Positions 43,607 through 52,096 are shown, numbered from the stretch's first letter. The stretch: 64,000 nt of DNA from an uncultured Clostridia bacterium (GCA_947087265.1 CAMUBY010000001.1:186001-250000), one strand, 5' to 3'. A program made the numbers and translations. The notes: a model not told the origin generated them from the sequence alone.

Positions 43607-43667
43607 GGGCAATTTAAAAGAGCGAAGACAAATTCTTCGCTCTTTTAAATCTCTATGGGAATTGCCC
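43607..43667. terminator. Long nested hairpin after the orphan gene
   Basis: A perfect 17-bp stem (43612-43628 with 43634-43650), loop CAAAT; GGGCAATT (43607-43614) can also pair with AATTGCCC (43660-43667). The right arm runs into the right inverted repeat. It can act as a transcription terminator on either strand. Confidence 0.75.
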
Positions 43668-43682
43668 TTTTGCTCCGCTTTT
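43647..43682 (-). repeat. Right 36-bp inverted repeat
   Basis: Read on the minus strand it begins AAAAGCGGAGCA and ends TTCCCATAGAGATTT, matching the left repeat at 30 of 36 positions. The minus-strand YegP-domain gene ends 18 bases further right. Confidence 0.75.
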
Positions 43683-43700
43683 CGCTTATCTTATGAAATA

Positions 43701-44834
43701 TTACAATTCTTTATCCGCTTCTTCGATTTCCGCAATTTCCGCAAAGTGCTTGGTCGATTCGATTGCGTTCTCGCAGCGCGTGCGCGTTTTGTAGTCTGCG
43801 CCGAGCGCCATCAGCCGTCCGCTTGCGTTGAGCAGTTTGAAAATGTAATCGCCCGTCTTGGTTTGAATGATGTCGAATTTGCCGTTCTGGATATTTTTCT
43901 TATACGTTTCGATGCCGCTTCTCGCGCTCGACAGGGAGGAGTAAATTCCGCTCGTGAGCATGAGCTCGCCGTTGGATGCGTACAACTTGAACAAATACCG
44001 TTTGTCTTCCGTTTTTTCAATCACCCATTTCCCGCTGTAAGGCGAGGCGGGGTTGGTTTTCTTCGCCGCGGGTTTTGCGGGCTTTTCCGCGTCTTTCTTC
44101 GGAGCGGGCTTTGCGGCAGGTTTCGCGGTTGCTTTTTGAGGTTCCGCTTTCTTTGCCGCCGGTTTCTTGGCGGGTTCCGCCGCAGGTTTTGCCGCACTCT
44201 TTTTCGCGGGTTCGGAAGGTTTTGTTTCTTTCTGAGCCGCCGTTTTGGGAGCGGATTTCTCCGTTTCTTTTTTCGCCGCAGGCTTTTTTGCGGCGGTCTT
44301 GGTCGTCTTTTCTTCCGGTTTCTTTTCCGTCGGCTCGGATTTTTCCGCCGCTTTTACGGGTTCGGTCTTTTTCTTCGGTTTCGCCGCCGCTTTCTTTTTC
44401 GGCGCTTCCGCAGGTTTTTCTTCGGGTTCGTCGTCTTTTATTTCAAAGATAGTGCCCGTAAAATCGGGTTGCGTCGAATTTGTTTGTTCGGTTTCTTCAA
44501 CAACTTCGGGCTCCGTCTCTTCCACAATCGGGGGAATTTCCTGCTGCGGTTCGGGAAGCGAGTATACGGTATTATCCGCAGGCTGTTCTTCGGGTTCCGC
44601 CTCTTGCGCCGTTTCTGCGGGGAACGTTCCGTCTTCTTCGATTTCCCAAAGTTCGTCGTTTTGAGCAACCTGAACGTAAACCTCGGAATTTTTTTGCTTT
44701 TTATGCTTGACCGAAAGTACAATCATCGCAATGACGATTGCAATAATCAGAAGAATCACTACGCCGAGAATAATGGTGAGAACAAGGTTGTCTTTGAGGT
44801 ACGTCAGAAAATTCGATTCCAATAAATTCAGCAT
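43701..44834 (-). CDS. Membrane-anchored protein with low-complexity linker and two YegP (DUF1508) domains
   Basis: The 377-residue protein has one N-terminal membrane helix (LVLTIILGVVILLIIAIVIA), an acidic stretch, then about 150 residues of Lys/Ala/Pro/Glu repeats (KPAAKK units), and two C-terminal YegP repeats: GKWVIEKTEDKRYLFKLYAS with NGELMLTSGIYSS, and GKFDIIQTKTGDYIFKLLNA with SGRLMALGADYKT. YegP domains are small beta folds of unclear function. The linker resembles wall-spanning or nucleic-acid-binding tails; side of the membrane is unknown. The ATG at 44834 follows AGGAG. Confidence 0.83.
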   Translation of the reverse strand: MLNLLESNFLTYLKDNLVLTIILGVVILLIIAIVIAMIVLSVKHKKQKNSEVYVQVAQNDELWEIEEDGTFPAETAQEAEPEEQPADNTVYSLPEPQQEIPPIVEETEPEVVEETEQTNSTQPDFTGTIFEIKDDEPEEKPAEAPKKKAAAKPKKKTEPVKAAEKSEPTEKKPEEKTTKTAAKKPAAKKETEKSAPKTAAQKETKPSEPAKKSAAKPAAEPAKKPAAKKAEPQKATAKPAAKPAPKKDAEKPAKPAAKKTNPASPYSGKWVIEKTEDKRYLFKLYASNGELMLTSGIYSSLSSARSGIETYKKNIQNGKFDIIQTKTGDYIFKLLNASGRLMALGADYKTRTRCENAIESTKHFAEIAEIEEADKEL

Positions 44835-44884
44835 AGATTCTCCTGCGTTGCCGAAAACGGCAAAAATAGAAATTATTTTATACA

Positions 44885-44913
44885 ATTATACCACGCATAG
44901 CGCGCGCTGTCAA
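44885..44913 (-). promoter_or_regulatory. Promoter of the YegP-domain gene
   Basis: On the minus strand TTGACA (44908-44913), 17 bases, TATAAT (44885-44890), a perfect consensus. It stands back to back with the promoter of the flavoprotein gene, with only four bases between the two -35 boxes. Confidence 0.9.
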
Positions 44914-44917
44914 TTCA

Positions 44918-44946
44918 TTGACAAAAATTTTAAGAGGTAGTATGAT
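44918..44946 (+). promoter_or_regulatory. Promoter of the flavoprotein operon, possibly leaderless
   Basis: TTGACA (44918-44923), 17 bases, TATGAT (44941-44946). Seven bases separate the -10 box from the ATG at 44954. Confidence 0.8.
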
Positions 44947-44953
44947 AGAAAAT

Positions 44954-46108
44954 ATGAAAAAAATTGCGATTATCGGCGGCGGTGCGGCAGGAATGATTTG
45001 CGCGGTTCGCTTAAAAAAGTACGGCTTTAATGTTGCGGTCTTGGAACGCGGCGCGCGGTTGGGGCGGAAACTTTCGGCAACCGGCAACGGTCAGGGAAAC
45101 GTTACCAACCTCGACATGGGGGCAAGCCGTTATTTTTCGGACGACACGGAAAAGGTGGCGCGTCTTTTATCCCGTTACGGCGCGGCGGAATTTATCGGCT
45201 TTTTAGAGGGACTCGGCGGTATTTTTCTGCCCGATTCGCGCGGACGCGTTTACCCTGCAAGCAGACAGGCTTCGGCAGTTACCGACCTTTTACGGCGCGA
45301 ACTTGCGCGGCTCAACGTTGACGTGCACTGCAACACATTTGTCGATTCGCTCATTTATGAGAAAAACGGTTTTACGCTTTCGGGCTCGGGCGCACAAATG
45401 CGTGCGGACGCAGTTGTTTTTGCGGCAGGCGGTAAGGCGGCGGAGAACTTCGGCACGGACGGAAGCGCGTTTGCGCTTATAAAGCCGTTCGGACATACCG
45501 TTACCGAACTCCGCCCCGCGCTCGTTGCGCTTCGCTGCGAACAAAACGGCGTGCGCGGTTTGAAGGGTATCCGCGTGGACGGCTTGCTCCGCGTTCTGCG
45601 TTCGGGGAAGGAACTTTACCGTTGCAGGGGCGACGTGCTGTTCACCGATAACGGCGTATCGGGCGACGCGGTATTCCGCGCTTCGTCGTATGCGCGTGAG
45701 GGCGATACCCTGCTCGTCGATTTGCTTCCCGACGTTTCCGAAGAGCGGTTAAAACAGGCGACGGCAAACGCGGACGGCGAGGATTGTCTGCTTTGCATCG
45801 TCAACAACGGACTCGGCCGCGTACTCTGGAAGCGTGCGGGAGGGAATAAAAACAGGGCGGTTGCGCTTGTCAAAGAATTTCCGCTCACCGTGACGGGCAC
45901 GCTCGGATTTGACCGTGCGCAGGTCACGCGCGGCGGCATTCCGCTCAGCGAAACGGACGAAGCGCTCATGAGCAGAAAACGCGCGGGACTGTATTTCGCA
46001 GGCGAGGCGCTGAACGTGGACGGCGAATGCGGCGGTTACAATCTGCAATGGGCGTTTACTTCGGCAAGTCGGGCTGCGGAGGGCATTTATGAAACTTACG
46101 CTGAATAA
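44954..46108 (+). CDS. FAD-dependent oxidoreductase, HI0933 (YhiN) family
   Basis: The 384-residue flavoprotein has the dinucleotide motif IIGGGAAGMICAVRLKKYG and the family segments SATGNGQGNVTNLDM and GLYFAGEALNVDGECGGYNL. The reaction of this family is not established. The start at 44954 (MKKIAIIGGG) matches the usual N-terminus; a second ATG at 44942 has AAGAGG upstream but lies in the -10 box, so it could be used only from another promoter. It overlaps the next flavoprotein gene by 20 bases. Confidence 0.88.
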   Translation: MKKIAIIGGGAAGMICAVRLKKYGFNVAVLERGARLGRKLSATGNGQGNVTNLDMGASRYFSDDTEKVARLLSRYGAAEFIGFLEGLGGIFLPDSRGRVYPASRQASAVTDLLRRELARLNVDVHCNTFVDSLIYEKNGFTLSGSGAQMRADAVVFAAGGKAAENFGTDGSAFALIKPFGHTVTELRPALVALRCEQNGVRGLKGIRVDGLLRVLRSGKELYRCRGDVLFTDNGVSGDAVFRASSYAREGDTLLVDLLPDVSEERLKQATANADGEDCLLCIVNNGLGRVLWKRAGGNKNRAVALVKEFPLTVTGTLGFDRAQVTRGGIPLSETDEALMSRKRAGLYFAGEALNVDGECGGYNLQWAFTSASRAAEGIYETYAE

Positions 46109-47606
46109 CCTTTTACTGCGCCCCTATCAGAAAGAGAGCGCGCTCGTAAAATTGTGCGAAAAAAAACTGCACGCACCGTGCAGGTATTTCAAAATTCTCA
46201 AAAAATCGCTGGACGCGCGCGATAAGTCTGACATTCGCTGGGTGTATACGGTGGAGTGTTCCGACCGCGCCGTGCAAGTACCTTTGCCTGTTTACGAACA
46301 GATAACAAAACCTGCGCCCAAAGTCGTTATCGCAGGGGCGGGTCCTGCCGGCTTGTTCTGCGCTCTGCGGCTGATTGCGCACGGTATCAAGCCCGTGATT
46401 GTGGAACGCGGCAAGTGCGTGGAGGAGCGCGAGAAAGACGTCGCCGCGTTTACGGCAGGCGGCAGGTTGAATGTTGAAAGCAATATTCAATTCGGCGAGG
46501 GCGGCGCAGGCACGTTCTCGGACGGCAAACTCAATACGCAGACGAACAGCCCTTTGAACCGCGAAGTGCTCGCAACGTTTATCCGCTTCGGCGCGCCTGA
46601 AGAAATCGGGTATCTCGGCAAGCCGCATATCGGAAGCGACAACCTCAAATCAATCGTTGCGAATATGCGCAGGTATATCATCGGACACGGCGGCGAGGTG
46701 CGCTTTTCGGCAAAGCTAGACGGAATCGAAACAAAAAACGGCAAACTCTGCGCCGTAAAAATCAACGGCATCAGGGAGGAGGCGGACGAACTCGTGCTTG
46801 CCGTGGGACACAGCGCACGCGATACGTTTGAAATGCTGCTCGGCGCGGGTCTGCCCATTGAACAAAAAGAATTTGCTGTGGGGGTGAGAATCGAGCATTT
46901 GCAAACCGCAATCGGCAAAGCGCAGTACGGCTCGGGTTATGCGGCGCTTCCGCCTGCGGACTATAAACTTGTATCCCATGCGAGCGAGCGCGCCGTGTTT
47001 TCGTTTTGTATGTGTCCGGGCGGCGTCATCGTGCCCTCCGCAAGCGAAGAGGGCGGCGTGGTCGTGAACGGAATGAGCAATTTTCTGCGCGACGGCAGGA
47101 ACGCTAATTCCGCGCTTGTCGTGCAGGTCAAGCGCGAAGATTTTGAAAGCGCGCACCCTTTGGCAGGCGTGTTCTATCAACGCAAATTAGAGCAGGCGGC
47201 GTTCCGTGCGGCAGGGAAAAATTATTCCGCGCCCGTTCAGCTCGTGGGCGATTTTTTGACGGACAAAGAGAGTTATTATTTCGGAGAAGTGAAACCGACT
47301 TATGCGCCGAATACTGCGTTCGTGCCCATGCGCGCCGTCTTGCCCGAGGCAATCGTTTCCGCACTCAAAGCCGCTGTTCCCGATATGAACGGCAAACTCG
47401 CGGGGTTCGGCGCATACGAGGCGGTGCTAACGGGGGTGGAGTCGCGCACGTCTTCGCCGATTCGCATTTTACGCGGCGAGAATATGCAGACGGGCATCGA
47501 GGGGATTTACCCTTGCGGCGAGGGCTGCGGCTACGCCGGAGGCATTACGAGCGCGGCGGCGGACGGCTTGAAAACCGCTATGTCGATTGTCGGAAAATAT
47601 CTGTGA
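46089..47606 (+). CDS. FAD-dependent dehydrogenase (conserved NAD(FAD)-utilising family)
   Basis: The 505-residue protein has about 75 N-terminal residues that form a small RNA-binding-like domain, then the FAD motif VVIAGAGPAGLFCALRLI, ERGKCVEEREKDV, GEGGAGTFSDGKLNT and a C-terminal GEGCGYAGGITSAAADG. It is widespread in Clostridia, but the substrate is unknown. The start lies inside the preceding flavoprotein gene, showing tight coupling of the two. Confidence 0.88.
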   Translation: MKLTLNNLLLRPYQKESALVKLCEKKLHAPCRYFKILKKSLDARDKSDIRWVYTVECSDRAVQVPLPVYEQITKPAPKVVIAGAGPAGLFCALRLIAHGIKPVIVERGKCVEEREKDVAAFTAGGRLNVESNIQFGEGGAGTFSDGKLNTQTNSPLNREVLATFIRFGAPEEIGYLGKPHIGSDNLKSIVANMRRYIIGHGGEVRFSAKLDGIETKNGKLCAVKINGIREEADELVLAVGHSARDTFEMLLGAGLPIEQKEFAVGVRIEHLQTAIGKAQYGSGYAALPPADYKLVSHASERAVFSFCMCPGGVIVPSASEEGGVVVNGMSNFLRDGRNANSALVVQVKREDFESAHPLAGVFYQRKLEQAAFRAAGKNYSAPVQLVGDFLTDKESYYFGEVKPTYAPNTAFVPMRAVLPEAIVSALKAAVPDMNGKLAGFGAYEAVLTGVESRTSSPIRILRGENMQTGIEGIYPCGEGCGYAGGITSAAADGLKTAMSIVGKYL

Positions 47607-47710
47607 TTTTGTTTTGTTTTAATCGGATTTTCACATAACGAACACCTTGCGGTAGTATGATACAGACAATCAAAGGATTTGTTCATTCACAATTTTTTCA
47701 TATTCTCTTA

Positions 47711-47752
47711 AAAACGGACTGCCGCGCATTCATTTGCGCGGCAGTCCGTTTT
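47711..47752. terminator. Bidirectional terminator between the flavoprotein operon and tmcAL
   Basis: Eighteen-base-pair stem (47711-47728 with 47735-47752), core CGGACTGCCGCGCA, A run on the left and T run on the right, between convergent genes. Confidence 0.93.
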
Positions 47753-47768
47753 TTGTTATCTATACAGT

Positions 47769-48953
47769 TTATATAAACAGCGTATCGAATTCGTTGGTGT
47801 AAGCGCCGGAAAGCGCATTATATAAATCGTTCGCGTAAACGTCCCTTTCAAAGCAGTCGAGCGCGTCTTTTTTGAGTAAATTAAAATCGCTCTTTCTGAT
47901 AATGGAAGGATATTTCCCTTGTGCGAGTTCTCCGAAGAGCGCTTCGGCGTCCGTCTTTTTTACGGCAAGCACGTTGTAGTAGAGGGAAGATTCTGCATAC
48001 GAACGCACGTCTTTGAGTCTTACGCCGAGGAAGTTCTGCATAAGAATGCGTTTGAGCCGCGAAAGCGTGTAGCGTTTGGAAACGATTTTTTGCAGCACGG
48101 AATGGTACTCGGGATTGTACCGCGCCATACTTTTCAAACGGTTTTCAAGGCCTTCCGAACAGTCGGGGCAGGCGGCAACCTCGTCGGCGGGAGTGGAGGA
48201 AAGCGCACACATCGCGGCGGTTTCAAAGGGCAACTCCTTTGCGTTCTGCAAATCTTCGAGTACCTGTTCGGGCACGTTGCGTTTGAGTGCTTTTCTCGCT
48301 TTCCGCGAATCTTCTTTCAGGCAGGCGCGGAGCGCGGTTGCCGAAGAAAAGTTTTTGAACAGCGAAGTATCCGCATATCCGCCTCCGACGCGCGGAATCG
48401 GCATGGGTTCGATTTGGAACTTTTCCGCCAGAATTGCGCGGCAGTACTCCGTACCGAGCACGTTATTGGGCGCGGAAAGCAGGCTTTCGTCAATTTCGTC
48501 GTGAAATGCGAGCACCGCCGCATTGCGCGCGCGGATATAGCTCGTGCCGCCCTTCATGTTCTCTTTAAGTGCGGCTTTGAATTCCTTGCTCTCGTTCAGG
48601 GTTGCGTTTGCGGCAAGCAGGAAACTATCCTTATCGCCGTTTTCACAGCCGAACGCGAGCGTGGTAACGGACGGAATTGAGCCTAAAATATGCACCGCAC
48701 CGCGGGCAAACAGTTCGGCGGAAGAAACCGCGAACGCTGCGGGAAGTTCCAGAACGACGTCCGCGCCGCATTCCACGGCATGGCGCGCGCGTGTGTATTT
48801 TCCGAGCACCGCCGCTTCTCCGCGCTGTGTAAAGTTGCCGCTCATCAGACACAGTATTTTATCGCAGCCGCTTTTGGCTCTGATTTCGCTGAGCTGGTAA
48901 CGGTGTCCGTTATGGAAGGGATTGTATTCGCAAATAACCGCACAAATTTTCAC
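47769..48953 (-). CDS. tmcAL: tRNA(Met) cytidine acetate ligase TmcAL
   Basis: TmcAL activates acetate with ATP and acetylates C34 of elongator tRNA-Met to ac4C. The 394-residue protein has the nucleotidyltransferase start ICEYNPFHNGHRYQL, SGNFTQRGEAAVLGKYTRAR and a C-terminal Arg-rich KRYTLSRLKRILMQNFLG. Translation starts at GTG with AGAGG upstream. It uses acetate directly, and the acetate-forming pta-ackA pair is divergent to it. Confidence 0.93.
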   Translation of the reverse strand: MKICAVICEYNPFHNGHRYQLSEIRAKSGCDKILCLMSGNFTQRGEAAVLGKYTRARHAVECGADVVLELPAAFAVSSAELFARGAVHILGSIPSVTTLAFGCENGDKDSFLLAANATLNESKEFKAALKENMKGGTSYIRARNAAVLAFHDEIDESLLSAPNNVLGTEYCRAILAEKFQIEPMPIPRVGGGYADTSLFKNFSSATALRACLKEDSRKARKALKRNVPEQVLEDLQNAKELPFETAAMCALSSTPADEVAACPDCSEGLENRLKSMARYNPEYHSVLQKIVSKRYTLSRLKRILMQNFLGVRLKDVRSYAESSLYYNVLAVKKTDAEALFGELAQGKYPSIIRKSDFNLLKKDALDCFERDVYANDLYNALSGAYTNEFDTLFI

Positions 48954-48970
48954 TTTTTTTCCTCTTGTTC

Positions 48971-48999
48971 TTTACAATTTAATCGGAAGGGTGTATAAT
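48971..48999 (+). promoter_or_regulatory. Promoter of pta-ackA
   Basis: TTTACA (48971-48976), 17 bases, TATAAT (48994-48999). The leader of about 68 bases contains a hairpin, TTTCCTCT paired with AGAGGAAA (about 49013-49048), before GGAG and the ATG. Confidence 0.82.
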
Positions 49000-49073
49000 A
49001 TTTCGGTAAATATTTCCTCTAAAATTATTATACACAAAACAGAGGAAAAAATAAAGGTTTTTGGAGAAATTAT

Positions 49074-50123
49074 ATGGCAGGGATTATCAGTAAAGTGAAA
49101 AAACTCGGGAGAAAACTCGTAGAGAGCGGAACGGTCGTCAGCGAAATCAAGGAACGTGCAAAAGCCAAACAGCGCACCATCGTGCTTTGCGAGGGCGAGG
49201 ACAGACGCGTTGTGGAGGCGGCGGAGGAATGCGCGCAGGAAGGACTTGCAAAAATTATTCTGCTCGGCAATCCCGCGCAAATTCATGCCTCCAACCCCGA
49301 TACCGATTTGACGGGCGTTGAAATTATCGACCCCGCGACTTCCCCCAAACTTGAAAGCTATGCGGCGCTGTTGTACGAGCTGAGAAAGGCGAAGGGCATG
49401 ACGGAGGAACAGGCGAAAGAGCAGGCGAAGGACGCAACCTTTTTCGGCGCGCTCATGCTCAAAGCGGGCGACGCGGACGGACTTGTTTCGGGCGCGTGCC
49501 ATTCCACGGCGAACACGTTGCGCCCCGGACTTCAAATCGTAAAGACCGCTCCCGGCGCGAGCGCGGTTTCCAGCTTCAACCTTATGGTTGCGCCGATTAC
49601 GGGCAATCAGTATGTGGAAGACGGGTTGCTCGTTTTTGCAGACTGCGGACTCAACCCCACCTATACGGCGGAAGGGCTTGCCGACTGCGCCATTGCAACC
49701 GCGAAGAGCGCGAAGGAGATTGCGGGAATCGAGCCGAGAGTTGCGATGCTTTCCTTCTCCTCCAAGGGCAGTGCAAAGCACGACTATGTGTCGCTTGTAC
49801 AGGATGCAACGCGCATTGCAAAAGAGAAAGCACCCGACCTTGCAATCGACGGTGAATTGCAGTTCGACGCGGCGCTCGTGCCCGAAGTCGCAAAAATGAA
49901 AGCACCCGACTCCAAAGTCGCAGGCAAGGCGAACGTGCTCATCTTTCCCGATTTGCAATCGGGCAACATCGGCTATAAAATCGCGGAACGGCTCGGCGGC
50001 TTCCAGGCAATCGGACCTATCTGCCAGGGCTTTGCGAAACCGCTCAACGATTTGTCGCGCGGCTGTAAGGCGGCGGACATCGTCTGCGCGGTTGCAATCA
50101 CCGCACTTCAAGTGCAGGACTGA
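49074..50123 (+). CDS. pta: Phosphate acetyltransferase
   Basis: Converts acetyl-CoA plus phosphate to acetyl phosphate, the first step of acetate formation. The 349-residue protein has IVLCEGEDRRVVEAA near 40, ADGLVSGACHSTANTLRPGL near 137-157 and DLQSGNIGYKIAERLGG near 295. About 25 helical residues (VKKLGRKLVESGTVVSEIKE) precede the catalytic domain, a slight extension. Followed by ackA in the usual order. Confidence 0.96.
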   Translation: MAGIISKVKKLGRKLVESGTVVSEIKERAKAKQRTIVLCEGEDRRVVEAAEECAQEGLAKIILLGNPAQIHASNPDTDLTGVEIIDPATSPKLESYAALLYELRKAKGMTEEQAKEQAKDATFFGALMLKAGDADGLVSGACHSTANTLRPGLQIVKTAPGASAVSSFNLMVAPITGNQYVEDGLLVFADCGLNPTYTAEGLADCAIATAKSAKEIAGIEPRVAMLSFSSKGSAKHDYVSLVQDATRIAKEKAPDLAIDGELQFDAALVPEVAKMKAPDSKVAGKANVLIFPDLQSGNIGYKIAERLGGFQAIGPICQGFAKPLNDLSRGCKAADIVCAVAITALQVQD

Positions 50124-50159
50124 GTCTAAAAAATTCCGCAGGAATCACAGGAGATTATT

Positions 50160-51359
50160 ATGAAAATACTCGTCATCAATGCGGGGAGTTCCTCGCTCAA
50201 ATATCAACTTATCAATATGGAGACGGAATCGGTCATTGCCAAAGGCACTTGCGAGCGTATCGGCATTGCGGGCGGGAAACTCACGCATAAGGCAAACGGC
50301 AAAGAGTTCGTGGTAGAAAAGGAACTTCCCAACCACACCGAGGCAATTTCGCTGGTGCTCAAAGAACTTGTCGATAAAGAGGCGGGCGTCATTTCATCCA
50401 TGGACGAAATCGACGCGGTGGGTCACCGCGTGGTCGCTTCGGGCGAGGCGTTCACAAAAACCACGCTTGTCACCGACGAGGCGATGCGTCTTATGGACGA
50501 AATCAAAGAACTTGCGCCTCTGCACAATCCTGCGGCGATTTTAGGCGTGAACGCCTGCCGCGCGGTCATGCCCGATAAGAAAATGGCGCTCGTGTTCGAT
50601 ACGTCCTTTCACCAGACCATGCCCGACTACGCGAAGTTGTACGCGGTGGACTACGAGGACTATCAGAAATACAAAGTGCGCAGATACGGCGCGCACGGCA
50701 CGTCGCACAAGTTCGTAGCGGGCGCGGCGGCGGAGTACCTTAAAAAGAAACCCGAAGACCTCAAAATTATCACCTGCCATCTGGGCAACGGTTCTTCCAT
50801 TTCTGCGGTGGACGGCGGCAAATGCATCGATACTTCCATGGGTTTTACGCCGCTTGCAGGCGTGCCGATGGGCACGCGCAGCGGCGATATCGACGTTGCG
50901 GCAATTGAATTTTTGTGCCGCAAAAAGGGCATGAGCATGGAAGAAGGGCTTACCTATCTCAATAAAAAGAGCGGTATGCTCGGCATTTCGGGCGTGTCAT
51001 CGGACTTCCGCGATTTGTGCAAGGCGGCGGACGAGGGCAACTACCGTGCAAATCTTGCGCTCAAAATGTTTGCGTATGCCTGCAAGAAATATGTGGGCGC
51101 ATACATGGTTGCGCTCGGCGGACTCGACGTCATCGTCTTTACGGCAGGCGTGGGCGAAAACACGCCCACCGTGCGTGCGGACGTGGTGAGCGGACTCGAA
51201 GGGTTCGGCATTAAGCTCGACGCGGAGAAAAACAACTTCAAGAACGACGGCTCGGTGCGCGAGATTTCGGCAAAAGATTCCAAAGTAAAAATTCTGGTGA
51301 TTCCCACCAACGAAGAACTCGTCATTGCGCGCGAAACCGCCGCGCTTGTAGAAGGTTAA
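50160..51359 (+). CDS. ackA: Acetate kinase
   Basis: Makes ATP and acetate from acetyl phosphate and ADP, the energy-yielding step of acetate fermentation. The 399-residue protein has NAGSSSLKYQLI at the start, FDTSFHQTMPDYAKLYAV with the active-site His, HLGNGSSISAV for phosphate binding and FTAGVGENTPTVR. Ribosome binding site AGGAG; a strong terminator follows. Confidence 0.97.
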   Translation: MKILVINAGSSSLKYQLINMETESVIAKGTCERIGIAGGKLTHKANGKEFVVEKELPNHTEAISLVLKELVDKEAGVISSMDEIDAVGHRVVASGEAFTKTTLVTDEAMRLMDEIKELAPLHNPAAILGVNACRAVMPDKKMALVFDTSFHQTMPDYAKLYAVDYEDYQKYKVRRYGAHGTSHKFVAGAAAEYLKKKPEDLKIITCHLGNGSSISAVDGGKCIDTSMGFTPLAGVPMGTRSGDIDVAAIEFLCRKKGMSMEEGLTYLNKKSGMLGISGVSSDFRDLCKAADEGNYRANLALKMFAYACKKYVGAYMVALGGLDVIVFTAGVGENTPTVRADVVSGLEGFGIKLDAEKNNFKNDGSVREISAKDSKVKILVIPTNEELVIARETAALVEG

Positions 51360-51366
51360 AGAAAAG

Positions 51367-51401
51367 CCGCTTTGCGCAATTCGCGCAAAGCGGTATTTTT
51401 C
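51367..51401 (+). terminator. Intrinsic terminator of pta-ackA
   Basis: Eleven-base stem CCGCTTTGCGC (51367-51377) with GCGCAAAGCGG (51383-51393), loop AATTC, then a T-rich tail. Confidence 0.92.
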
Positions 51402-51435
51402 TTTGAAAAATCTTTTTGTTGAGCATGAAAAAAGA

Positions 51436-51464
51436 TTGACAAACGTGCGGAAATATTTTATACT
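51436..51464 (+). promoter_or_regulatory. Promoter of yceD-rpmF, predicted near-leaderless
   Basis: TTGACA (51436-51441), 17 bases, TATACT (51459-51464). The ATG at 51476 is eleven bases after the -10 box, so the leader is about five bases, though it includes AAGG. Confidence 0.82.
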
Positions 51465-51475
51465 TTTTTAAGGTA

Positions 51476-51883
51476 ATGATTCCCAGAATAGACGTTCGCA
51501 GTTTAGCGGCGAAAAAAATGGATACGGGGGAACTCACCTTTGAGTTTGAGGCGGTCGATTTACTCGACATTCCGTTTACGGAATTTTCCGCTCCCGTACA
51601 AGTAACCGCCGAATACGAAATATTCGGGGATAACAAGGTAGAGGTGCAACTGCGCTTCACGTTTACCTTAAAGGGTGCCTGTTCGCGTTGTTTGAGCGCC
51701 GCAGAGCAGACTTTTACGGAAAACGCTGCGGGCGTGTTTGAACCGGGCACGGGCGACGGCGAAAGTTACGGTTATACGAACTTTATCGACCTGACCGAAT
51801 TTGTGCGCGATTCGCTTGCATTTGCGCTGCCTGCCAAACTCCTGTGTGCGGAGTGCCAACGCTCCGAGGCGGAGAACGAATAA
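51476..51883 (+). CDS. YceD family protein (DUF177)
   Basis: A 135-residue acidic protein of the DUF177 family, which sits before rpmF in most bacteria and is linked to 23S rRNA maturation in plants and bacteria. It has the CxxC pair in GACSRCLSAAEQTF near residue 67 and a second pair LLCAECQRSEAENE at the C-terminus, which may bind zinc. The ATG follows the -10 box very closely. Confidence 0.88.
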   Translation: MIPRIDVRSLAAKKMDTGELTFEFEAVDLLDIPFTEFSAPVQVTAEYEIFGDNKVEVQLRFTFTLKGACSRCLSAAEQTFTENAAGVFEPGTGDGESYGYTNFIDLTEFVRDSLAFALPAKLLCAECQRSEAENE

Positions 51884-51907
51884 TCGATAAAAAAGAGGTG
51901 TGAAACA

Positions 51908-52096
51908 ATGGCTGTACCTAAGGGAAAACAATCGAAGAGAAGAACGAACCAGCGGTTCGCAAACTACAAAGCCACGGCGCCTACGCTGGTGGAATGTCCC
52001 CATTGCCACGAAATGAAGGAGTCGCACAGAGTTTGCGGCAACTGCGGTTTCTATGACGGCAAAGAAGTAGTCGCACAGAAAGAAGAAAAGAACTAA
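51908..52096 (+). CDS. rpmF: 50S ribosomal protein L32
   Basis: L32 (62 residues): AVPKGKQSKRRTNQRFANYK at the start and the zinc site CPHCHEMKESHRVCGNC, so this is the zinc-containing form. It follows yceD with AGAGGTG upstream and ends at a terminator. Confidence 0.97.
   Translation: MAVPKGKQSKRRTNQRFANYKATAPTLVECPHCHEMKESHRVCGNCGFYDGKEVVAQKEEKN

Larger units (their letters stand above)
42723..43682. mobile_element. Candidate cassette bounded by 36-bp imperfect inverted repeats
   Basis: The segment lies between two ordinary genes and starts and ends about 18 bases from their stop codons. Its ends are inverted repeats that match at 30 of 36 positions by hand alignment. It contains a single AT-rich gene, a hairpin near each end, and no transposase. 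A non-autonomous mobile unit with a passenger gene is one reading; two copies of a dispersed 3'-end repeat pointing at each other is the other. No target-site duplication was found. Confidence 0.45.

Noticed and set aside
43607-43667. Integron attC-like recombination site
   Set aside because: The stem is long and one arm is preceded by ATTTAAC, but the matching GTTRRRY end is missing, the stem is perfect rather than bulged, and there is no integrase or second cassette.
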